From positions 1 through 46,844 of the forward strand of contig KV423927.1 of NCBI GenBank assembly GCA_001632435.1: a stretch of DNA of 46,844 nucleotides. Reading direction: 5' to 3'. The notes under the pieces were generated by a model, which was given only the letters and a program-made list of their open reading frames with translations, was not told the DNA's origin and did not search any database. The translations under genes and the position numbers were made by a program. Origin of the DNA: Calocera cornea HHB12733 (taxonomy: Eukaryota > Basidiomycota > Dacrymycetes > Dacrymycetales > Dacrymycetaceae). This document shows positions 34,091 through 44,051 of the stretch, one piece after another (the first letter of the stretch is position 1; each line of letters starts with the position of its first letter).

Positions 34091-35808
34091 ATGGCGTCTG
34101 CAAGTTCCCCGACTCTCTCAGCCCATACTGCAGTGGGTGCGGTTGCTGCTTTGCAGCAGTACGAGCGGCTGGAGGAAATCGTCGTCCTCGCCATTCGCAT
34201 TGATGCAGGCGATCAAACAGCTCTACAACGAGTACGCTCTCAAATTGTTGCCTTCTGGGAGGCCGTTCAACCGGTACGCAGTTATCCTTCTCTTCACATT
34301 TTGTTCGGTTTCGTCTAACTACCTTTCTTTAGTTATGCAACCTCATATCTGCGCACGATGTATCCGTCATTCAGGCCAACGTACAACAGATGCTCGAGCA
34401 AGTGGACGATGCAATGGGACGCACTTCTGACAATATGCCCAGATGCATTCCGCAAGTTGTCAAGAAGATATCGAATTCTAGAACCGGCCGTCCACGTTTC
34501 TCCATCGATCGTGTCACGCTGGAGAGACTGTCGCGATGGAGCGGAAACGCGGGTGCCGCCCGTACCCTTGGTGTGTGCTCGCGAACCATCCGCAGACGCT
34601 TGCTAGACGAAGGTCTCCGCCCGGCGGGTTTGCCTCTTCGTGATTCGGTCAGCCACACCGATGGGCATGTGACCGTGCGCTGGGCTGGACGACGCCGCGT
34701 ACCGCTTGCGCTTAACGACGACGAATTGGACCATGTCGCATTACTTTGGCGTACAAGATTCCCGGAGAATGGGTTCCGGCTTTTCGATGGCCATCTCAAG
34801 AGCCTTGGACTCTATGTTCCGCTTCTGAAACAGAGGGACGCCTTACGACATATCGACCTGCGGCCACGGACGTTCGATCGAACTGCAATCCCTCGTCGAC
34901 CGTATAAGGTTGCCGGACCCAACTCGTTATGGCACCACGACGGCCAGCATGGCTGTGTCAGGTGGAAGATGTTCATCCACGCCTTCATTGATGGGTTTTC
35001 CCGTTGCGTTCTCAGCATACGCGTCAGCAACAATAATCGAGCTGACACCGTGGCCGATGTCTTTCGTACCGCTCGCGATCTGTTTGGCGTTCCGTCGCGT
35101 GTTCGTGGCGACCATGGAGGAGAAAATGTACGAGTCGCAGAATGGATGCTTCAGCATCGTGGACGTAATCGCGGTTCTTACATATGGGGTCGATCAGTAC
35201 ACAATACGCGGATTGAGCGTTTATGGGTCGATGTTACGAACTCATTCGGTCGCAAGTGGTCGAGGTTCTTCTACAATCTCGAGACAAATCATGGTCTGAA
35301 TCATCTCAATGAGCATCATATTTGGCTGTTACAGCATCTCTTCCTCTCCGATATGAACAACGATGCGGTCGCATTTCAGAATGAATGGAACGAACACACC
35401 CTCGCCCTACCCGGTCGAAATCAGCGGCCGGCGGTGCTGTTCCTCGCTGGCTGCATCCAACTTGGCGCTCGAGGAATTGATATGCAATCACAAGACGACG
35501 AAGAATACGGACGAGATCCTCAGGGCTTCGGAGTTGAGCAAGATCGTAGGCCGGTACACTCGCACAACGACGATCTCTCCAACACCGGCTTTCAAGAAGA
35601 CCTTGCAGCCGGTGATATTAATAACGATGAGGTGCCTCCTCGGTTGAATGTCGTTGACCCGGTACCATCAACCTGCCCGCTTCGCGCCGATCAGTTGCGT
35701 GTGTTGAACGACAATTTGGAGGGTTATTTGACGTCAACCGACCCCATCACGCTAGCCGAACGGTGGAGACGTGCATTTGCCATCTGTACCCGCTTTATGC
35801 ACGCATAA
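34091..35808 (+). CDS. Integrase/transposase with HTH and DDE (rve) catalytic core
   Basis: Exons 34091-34273 and 34333-35808 give 552 residues. After a helical N-terminus comes an HTH-like segment (GNAGAARTLGVCSRTIRRRL, about residues 130-150). The catalytic core starts at GPNSLWHHDGQHGCVRW; its first acidic residue is the D of HHDG. The second is the D of VRGDHGGEN, and the third the E of VHNTRIERLW, with 34 residues between the last two. This is the retroviral-integrase-like fold, of the type common and multicopy in Agaricomycete genomes. All three acidic residues are present and the frame is intact, so it may be active. No reverse transcriptase, RNase H or protease accompanies it, so it is more likely a DNA-transposon enzyme than part of a retroelement. 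Confidence 0.9.
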
Positions 35809-36373
35809 CTTAGTTCCTATTGGTTGAGTCAGTGATATGGGACATAAAGTATAACTATTTGATTTCAATTACTGCACCCAGGCAAGGTACCTTCAGTGAG
35901 TTGCGCCGTAATTCGTATCTGGAGCGGTCGTCTCCCGGGCGCCTTGCTTGCCCTTCAATGTTCCATAGCCAAATGATTCCGCTATTCTCATCTTTACCTG
36001 ATCAATCGCGCGCAGACGACCACGTGCAATAGCATCCGTCCGGTGTGAGCTGCGCCACTTCCGAGCTCTCCCACTCCCTCTCCGATCTGCCATCCGCCTA
36101 CTGATTACGCTGACCATTGGTCACCGGCCCACTCATCCGCTGTTTCTCCTTTATCTAAACCTTCAGCTGCACTCCACGAAGGAACCGAGTAAGCTCTCTA
36201 TATCCGTTGCTGAACCTGCGGCAATCCTCTATTTATATATGCACCAGCATCCTTGCTGTATTTCCACTTGAGGCCGTCGTCCCTCACCCGGCCCACCCCA
36301 ATCGCTCAATACCGTACCCGTCTTCAAGACTGAAGACATTGTTGTCGTGAAGGCCCCATTCACACGTCACCCG
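35809..36373. promoter_or_regulatory. Intergenic region with a TATA-like box before the 276-aa gene
   Basis: 565 bp. A clear TATA-like stretch, CTATTTATATATG, lies at about 36229-36241, some 135 bp before the chosen ATG at 36374. Nothing else seen. Confidence 0.4.
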
Positions 36374-37416
36374 ATGCTTATAGCCTCCAGTAACCATGCT
36401 GCGCGTGGCTCGTCGGATGGCTTGTCCAATGGTTCGTATGTATCTGAATTCTTCTCCCCTCAGGTGCGTCATCCACGTCACTTTGTGCTCGTTCTCACCG
36501 ACTTCTTACCCTGATCAGCTAAATCTTCAACCACTCGCCTACGTTCAGCAACAATATCTGAGAAGATATGCCGTCTCGTGGGGAGTGCTCCATGCACTGT
36601 CCTTCAACCCCTTTACCGAAGTATCAGCACGTGTGGAGCTTTGCCTCGATGTGACGGAAGCGATGCGAGAGGCGAAGGGGTATGGAGCCACAAAACTATC
36701 AAGTGGCTACTTTACCGACATACAGGATACGGTATGCACGCGGTCTCCCTATTCTGTTAGCCCAAGCTCACTCAACCTAAAGCTCCGTGCCTCGTATTTG
36801 CGCCTTTTCGCGCAAGGACAACAGAAGGCTATCATGCTCCTGAAGTCTGCGCTGAAAAATACCGAGCCGGACGACATGAAATGTGAAGACCAGCCCGCCC
36901 CGGCCACGCTTACAGCAGAGGTTCTCGAGGTCTACGGCGTCTTGTACGATCACGAGTTCTCACAACACGTACGGGTCTCAATCGTTTACATTGTAGCGCT
37001 TGTCTGACGATATTGCATACAGACGACTATAACTGAAGCTGCTTTCAAGCAGCACATGTTCATCCTGAAGCAGATCATTATGTCTTTAGCGTTTGACGGT
37101 GAATCCGCCGTAGTCCTCCATTGGCCAGAGTACTTTGAGTCGATTCCTGAGTCCCTCTTCGCCCTTGCTTCTTCCCTGGTACGATTCCTTCTCTCCTCTC
37201 TCAACTTGGCTCACACCGCATCTGTTCCAGTATCTCAAGGCCTTGGATTGTCTTCGTGATGCCAAACTCTCGAGCTGCACGTCCGGTACAGAAGTCGACG
37301 AGCTTCGCTACCAAGTCTTTTACGACCATCTCAGTTGTCGAAAAAAGGAACGTCCCGCATGTGATCAAGATCCCATGGCGCGGATTGGCCAAGACTGCTT
37401 GTATGTCAGGCAGTAA
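36374..37416 (+). CDS. Unrecognised 276-aa protein next to the integrase
   Basis: Five exons (36374-36463, 36519-36731, 36783-36968, 37023-37178, 37231-37416) join in frame, every intron 51-55 nt with good signals. The protein includes YVQQQYLRRYAVSWGVLHAL, LRASYLRLFAQGQQKAIMLL and FKQHMFILKQIIMSLAF. It is mainly helical by composition, with several cysteines near the C-terminus. No family recognised. The perfect splicing frame argues for a functional gene. The frame is open for about 85 bp upstream of the chosen ATG, so the start is provisional. Confidence 0.65.
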
Positions 37417-39208
37417 CCACCCGCCCCACGTGAGCTTACCCGTTTTCCCTCAGTCAATTGGCGGGCCTCGCATGGCCGGTCCCTGCATGGCACTCTCCCA
37501 TCCATGGCCCAAGCGATCGGGTGCATTACGACCGATTGAGGAGATGAGGTTGCATCGTTCGTGTATGCAGCCATCCTACGTCTTTGTCATGTAACACCTT
37601 CAGCCCTTCCCTCACCTGTAACATTCCTCCATCAGATCATGGCTCCCAGTCAATTACGCTCACAAGGGAGCAGAGAACGTACAAAGTCATGAACATCAAC
37701 TGTATTCTAATCGGTTGTCATCAATCCACCTGTTTACATCCATTTAGCTTGTGAGGCTGGGACCATCGACAGTAACCAAGAATCGTACATCTGGGCTGGT
37801 GGGCCCCGGATGCCGTGAGGCCGCACTCCGCCATGCTCGGTCGCCCACCCCAGAGACAAGATGAAGGCGAAGGCCAGCAGTATGGGAGCATTGTTGAAGA
37901 TCATGGGAAGTACCTGCCACAGTGTCAGGACACGTTATCAACAGCTGAAACATTGAGCTATTGCACTGAGCTGAGCTCGATAGTACCACTGGCACTGAGG
38001 TGCCCTCTGTAGTGCGCTCCGTGACGATGAATAGCGGAAAGATTCCGCTATTTAAGTCAACGAGGGAAGTCGGATGTTCAACTGGCAGGCAGCTTATGGG
38101 AATTGCCTACAACGGTGAGGACGCGTCATGAATAGCTGAAACATTCAGCTATTCAGCTCAGCTCAGCTCCATTGTGCGCTAGCACCTCAATAACAATGCC
38201 TATGGCCCTTCGCGTTGTCTGTCGCCGCGCGATCGACAGCCGAAAGATCACGCTATTTATGCCAACTTGGCCAGTTGATCTTCAAGTACCCGCCAGTCGC
38301 TCATGATAGCACAGGAGTACAGTTAGAAAGTCGAAATCTTATTATAACAAGCGCCCTGGACGAAAGCTGGTTTTGGTACAATGAGCGACGGATGGACTAG
38401 AACCACCCCTCTGAGCAAGAGCCATAAGCAGATCATCCAAAACTCAGCGTGGGCTAGTAACTCACAGTTTCTGGCACCGTACTGAGAGGGGATGTGCAGA
38501 TGCTTACTTGAGATGTATCGGACGGACAACAACGGAGATGGCTTGAAGCAGATGTCATCCTGCCACCAGTAATCAGTTCATGCTATAGCAATTTGTCGGT
38601 CGCCTCGCCTCCACGTGGGCGTATGCACCCATGCAGCGCCCGAACCAATTAGCCGTCTGCGATCTGTGCCACCGGACGCCACTCGTGCAGTGCCTTGGCT
38701 CCCTGCTGTCCTACCACCAAATCCCATCACAACGCGACCACACATGGCTTCCTCATTCATGTTTGCATTGGCCACCTATACGTCGGCTGATTCGTCAGAA
38801 GCATGGGTGGTTAACCTCGAAGTGGGCACTGGAACTTGCCCTTCATCCGCCACCGGTGACCTACAAGGCGGGAGTTCAGTAACCCAGCAACACCAGGACT
38901 TTTACCGTGCCGAGGCATGGAATGTACTTTGAGAATATCTGTCAATCTGACTTATTGGTAAGTTTCCGTTATCCCTGTCTCTCCTAATCCTCTCCGACAT
39001 TTGCCTAAGTACTACTGTCCTTTTAGTCTAGGCACTTTCCTCTTTCGTTCACGAACGCCGGGCCGTGGAACGTCATCGGGCGGAAGCAGAATTTTGGCCG
39101 TTCAAGACCCTGACCATCCCAGTGTCAGGGACGAGGGCCACCGCCATACCACGGACGGCGCCACGGACGGTCGACGGACGATCAACTCACCTCCAACCCA
39201 CGCACACC
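37417..39208. other. Gene-free region with palindromic repeats
   Basis: About 1.8 kb between the 276-aa and 429-aa genes. It holds the palindrome cluster at 37940-38258. Elsewhere I see no supportable gene. Confidence 0.55.
37940..38258. repeat. Cluster of four imperfect 23-24-bp palindromes, about 100 bp apart
   Basis: Hairpin-like sequences start at 37940, 38030, 38131 and 38235. The best has arms AATAGCTGAA and TTCAGCTATT (38131-38153) and the next AATAGCGGAA and TTCCGCTATT (38030-38052). The other two carry mismatches. Cores alternate GAAACATT and GAAAGATT/C, so the cluster looks like two copies of a ~190-205-bp unit with two palindromes each. The arm sequence is the same AATAGCTGAA word found in the 126-bp array ten kilobases to the left. 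Confidence 0.85.
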
Positions 39209-40709
39209 ATGGCGTCGACGGATACCCTCCAATCCCTCTTCTATAAATCAGACGTGAAAGTAAGCGAGCACTGTTTCGGATTGATTGAGCACTAATATCT
39301 GAGTGGTTGCTAGTCCATTCAAGAAGCACTCGAGAACATCACCACGCGCCTCGCAAGTCAGAAGCCTTATATGGAAGAGCTCTGGAAATCGCATCTCCAA
39401 CCACTTTCCAGGTAGTCTACTTGACATCCGTCCAAAGTATTATTACTGATCTGATGTTTTGTTAACACTAGAAACATGAAGATGTACCCGCACGGGGCGT
39501 ACCGCACGCGGAAGAACGGGCAACCGTATTTCACCGAACCGAACGACCTTGTGGTGTCAACCGTCACATCTGACCGTCTGCCAATCTGTGATGCGATGAC
39601 CGCCATTGGTAAGTGGATACTATCCAAACCCATCCTACGCTCACTCTCCTTCGAGAGGTGATACTTGCAAACGCGTATCCGCCGACTACCGACCCGCAAG
39701 CCCGGATGATAGGAACGCTGGCGTTCAAATGGCAACGACTACTATACCCTCAGTGCGGCTATGGCCGAGTTTCATTCATACCAATTTTTTCCACAAACCT
39801 GCTCGACTTCGTCGCGGCCGGCATCACAATACCGCCCACCGCGAGCACCTTGCAATCAGGCCCTTCTCCATCCACGACAGCGCCTGCCGACCCGACCACA
39901 TCCTCGATACCACGAGGGCAAACTGCGCTCACATCCCGGCCCGAACTCCCTCCTTCAATCAGCAATGCCAAGCGCCTTTCACAAGACCGACGCAAGGACT
40001 ATCTGAAGCAAGTTCTTGGTAATGAGAAGTATGACGAATACCAACGTTGTGTGGAAGCAGCCTGCGCACGAAATTACTGCATCGACCAGATCGTGCCGCC
40101 TGGTGGAACGGAGATATGTATGTGTGCCGAGATCCTACTGTTCATATGGTACGTGTCGTGTACAACGCATCGAAACACTTCTAACCGATGCGCCGTAGGC
40201 TGTTAAAGCTATGCAAGTCCGATTCCAGCGCCAAGAAGCTCGCCAAGACCAACATCACGATGACCTGCATCGACAACTTCGGACTGGACGACTTCATCTC
40301 CTCCCTACCTCCTGCCTCCGTAACCGAGGCAGAATTCGAGGACCTTTTCTCTACCAGTCGCTTTTTCGATGCGGACGGTCTACCGTACAAGTTCATCTCG
40401 CTCTGCTATCGTTGCCTGCTCCTTTTGTCATTTGTGAATGACGTGTTTGCTGCGCAAAGCCTCGGCATTACGTTCAAAGCGTGGAAGAGGGAGGACAAGA
40501 CCGGCGACTTGGTCTTGAGCGATATCCAGCCTTGGTCCGCGGAGCAGAGAGCAGCACTACTCGCACCGCCGTCGTCCGCCCCTTCCGCCAGCCACAGACC
40601 GAGTCATCGCGCGGCCGGTACTAGTGCAAACACATACGTACACCATGTCTCCTCCGGTCGCCCTCAGCGGCCAGGACACGTAGGGAGGTGGGGTGGACGC
40701 GCAGCGTAG
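39209..40709 (+). CDS. Unrecognised 429-aa protein
   Basis: Five exons (39209-39259, 39314-39411, 39472-39608, 39656-40148, 40199-40709) join in frame with introns of 47-60 nt. The start is MASTDTLQSLFYKSDVKSIQ. A conserved-looking core follows (NMKMYPHGAYRTRKNGQPYF, RMIGTLAFKWQRLLYPQCGY), then a Ser/Pro/Thr linker. After that come RRKDYLKQVLGNEKYDEYQR, LLFIWLLKLCKSDSSAKKLA and FEDLFSTSRFFDADGLPYKF, ending in a low-complexity tail. I recognise no family. Introns 3 and 4 are inferred from frame and signals only; intron 4 has a good CTAAC branch site. Convergent with the next gene, 136 bp away. Confidence 0.6.
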
Positions 40710-40845
40710 CGAGAAGATCTCGGTTAGCAGCTTATATTTACGGCATAATGTACATGCATGTACATGATCAAAGGAATGCTGCACTGTAAACGAACAGGGA
40801 TCATATCGCTGGTTTCAGATTCCCTTCCCGATCCGCTTCCCGATC

Positions 40846-43046
40846 CTACTCCCCTGCTCCGTTGCTGAGATCTCCAACGGAGATGAAACCCAGACGTAGC
40901 CATGCGTCCAAGACTTCAGGGCTTGGTGCCGATTCATCTGGCCCACTGTTGAGCTCGTCCGCGATCTTCTTCCTCTCCACCTGTGCCGCTTCCTCGGTGC
41001 ACAAAGCATCGAAATGCAATACCCAACTCGAACCATCGGTATTCCCTGGAGCAGACTCGTCCAGACAGCCCTGCCACGAGTGCTGGTTCCAGAACCGGAG
41101 CGCCATGCTTCCTTGGATGTGGTCCGCCTCCTGAGAACGGTCGAGTCGGAAATACCTTGCACCATCTGGAAAGTCGGCTCGAATGACGGCGTAGTTCATA
41201 TATGCAGTGATATACACGGCAACAAGCTCCATAGATACGTCCACACCTGCACCATATAACAGCACCCATGGATCGCCCCATGGTTGAGCGACCCAATCTG
41301 GCCAGTATCGTTCGAGGGCTTTTCCAGTGATAAGGCCTGGGACAAGCTGTTTGACGCTCTCTACCACTGGGAAAACATGCTCGTCGGGATGGGTGGACGT
41401 TAGCTGTCGGCGAGCTTTGATCGCCAGTTCCCTTCTCTGTCACATTTTAAGTCAGAATGGTCAGATGTTGAGAGGATCCAACCCACCCAATTGGTATTGT
41501 TGCGCATCGCCTCAATAGTAAGCGACCGATGAGAATCACCGCTGATATTCAGTTTGATTGGCTGCGTGACTTCTCGGTCAGGAACTGATTCGAGTTGCAT
41601 TGTTATCCACAGACAGGAATGTTTGCGGGCCAGGAGTAGCGTCTGCTTTGTGTGGTCGTACCGCATATAGTCCATATGCTTCAATAGGTTGGCAGGTCCG
41701 CCCTCCGCGGCCACCCACGCATCGTTTCGGGAGGCATAGATGGGGGTGGATCCGGTAGAGGACATGTCAATCTGAGTCGCCATTAGGACCGCTGTCCGAT
41801 TGGGGTTCAGTGACTGGTCCAAAAAGAACATTTGTCCCGAATCGATCATGAGGGTGAAGTCCGATATGTAGCGGGGCTCGAATTCGTCCGGGAACGATAA
41901 GTCAAATACCCATATTGGAACCAACGGAGTTTGCGAGGGGTCGGCACACTCTTGCATCTTGTAAAGCGTGATCCAGTCTTGGTATTGAATCACTAGGAAA
42001 GGACGATTGTCGACAGTGACCTCAAAGCGGGCCTTCACGATACCGTCATCCACGCCGGCACGGCATATCGGCTCGACTGGAAGGGACTCTGCGCTGTCTG
42101 GTCGCTCTCGGGCCCACTCCTCGAGTAACGAAAATCTTTCCACACAAGCGAAATCACAGTTGACAACCCAGAGGCAGTCATTTATGATGGTTGCAGCCAG
42201 TCTGCCCAAGCGAGCCTGTCAGATCCGCACGTCAGCGTCTCATCATGTGGCTGGGAACGCAATGACACGCACCTCTCCATAACCGCGCAAATGTATACAA
42301 GTGCCATCCGCATCCCGGCGTGCGATCAATTGAGCGTGACCGACTTGGTGATATACTGTCCATCGGCCATCGGACACCAATGGCACTTCTGTTGAGGGGC
42401 ATATACTACGGAACTCGGCCGTTGCGCCTCTTTGAACCATCTCGACCACGGTGAGAGAGTGTCCATCGACGGAAGAAGGTTTCACGAGGGACAGAGGTAA
42501 TAGGACAGTGGCTCCATCCTGTTGAAGGTTAACGGTAGGGGCGAATGCTTCAAGAACAGTCCCGTTCGGTTCAATCACGAAGGACGTCATGACGGTCCAC
42601 AGCTGGGTTTCAGGGTTGATAGTGTAGAGTTGAACGGTCGCGTCGGACGTGACAGCTACACAGTGCAGTTTGCCGACCATAGTGACCATTGCTAAGGAGT
42701 CGATGATCGGCATGTCGAAATGAAGATAGCTATAACAACTCGGCCGGAGCCCCCTTGGCTGTGGGCTGTCTTGGAAGAACTTGTTTGCATCGGAATTCGT
42801 GCCTTCTACCCCAGCCATCTCCAATCCACGGACTTCGTCATCCACCGCCGTCTCGGAGGCCCCTGTCTTACTCGATGATTGCGTTCCGCAGGTAGACTCT
42901 GGGCCGAGCGGTGAAGATCCTCCCTTGTCGTCGACGACGTCCGGATCGCAATCTGATCGCTGGAACTTTCGGGGCGGGGAGTGCTGGTCTCGTGGGGTCG
43001 GAGTCTCCCAAGTGACGCGAGGGGTCGCGGCGTCTCCGTCCCACAT
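40846..43046 (-). CDS. Unrecognised 697-aa protein, possibly beta-propeller-like
   Basis: Three exons (43046-42273, 42215-41487, 41436-40846) join in frame into 697 residues. The N-terminal ~100 residues are polar and Ser/Pro/Asp-rich. From about residue 105 the text is rich in short beta-like segments (MVTMVGKLHCVAVTSDATVQ, CLWVVNCDFACVERFSLL, PFLVIQYQDWITLYKMQ, HSCLWITMQLESV), suggesting repeated blades. The C-terminal part (HVFPVVESVKQLVPGLITG, FRLDRSQEADHIQGSMALRF) differs. I cannot name a family. Good intron signals and consistent frame support the model. Confidence 0.65.
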
Positions 43047-44051
43047 TGGTGCTCCTATCCTTGTAGACGTGATGAATATATGCTTGTGAAGGATGATGGA
43101 CCACGATAGCAGTTGATAATAGTTGAAGGTCGTATGAGTTGAAGGTACGTCGACGTTCGGCCCCTAACTGGAGGGGCGCACAGTTGGGAGACTAGCGGAT
43201 GCATATGTTCAATACATTACTCAGGTCAGCTGAGTCACTCACCTAAACCAAGTACTGCCTTGGGCCACTTGGTAGGCAGAGTGGAATGAGGCTCCCAGGC
43301 TTCAACCATTTACACCGAGATGCATATATACTAGCATTCCTTCCAAAGTTTATTTGATGGATAACACCGAAGTAGCCACACTGCGCCTATCCCATAAGTT
43401 GGTGGGAGAGGAAATGTGGTATATGGCCAGTACATACCATTTGGGGATACAATCAATTGTACTACTCAGTTCTTACGGAACTCAGGGTAGGTTCTGGAGC
43501 TTGATGGAAAGAAATCAAAGGGCAGCGCAGCGCATCCGCTTGTTATTAACGGGTAACTTAAAGGTACCTTATGGAGACTGTCTACTCCGAATGATGTACT
43601 CTTGGTCTCCCGCCAGTACGCGTCCGAAAGAGCGGATTCAAACGGGCTCAGACTTTGAAGCGGTATGTAACGGGGTCAAAACATCCCCTGTGCAGCGACT
43701 ATGTGTATAGATAATTTCGTTGTTCTCTTAGCAAGCTACATTTGAACTAGAAACACCGCATGTCTTCATTGCATTGCTCAAAACTAAGTATGGTGTGGTG
43801 TAAAATTATAGCTCTACTTCGCATCTGTATCCGGTTGGGGCGGAAGGCGTGCCAGACCCAGACGCGCGGCAGCATGCTGGACGCGGTGCGCACCCTACGT
43901 GTGGGACACAACCAACCTGCTGTCGCTGCGGACCGCCGCCCTGGGTACACAGTTTGTAAGCCACTGAATCAGTTCGGGAGATCGACATCAGAAGAGATGC
44001 GCATGTGAAATCAGAAGTCATAGCCACGCACCTGCGCTTCGTGTTCATGAC
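43047..44051. other. Gene-free stretch
   Basis: About 1 kb between the start of the 697-aa gene and the end of PIF1. The 118-codon frame at 43354-43710 has no recognisable motif or splice context, and I do not call it. Confidence 0.5.

Noticed and set aside
43354..43710. 118-codon plus-strand frame
   Set aside because: No known motif, no neighbouring exons and an AT-richer composition than real genes nearby.
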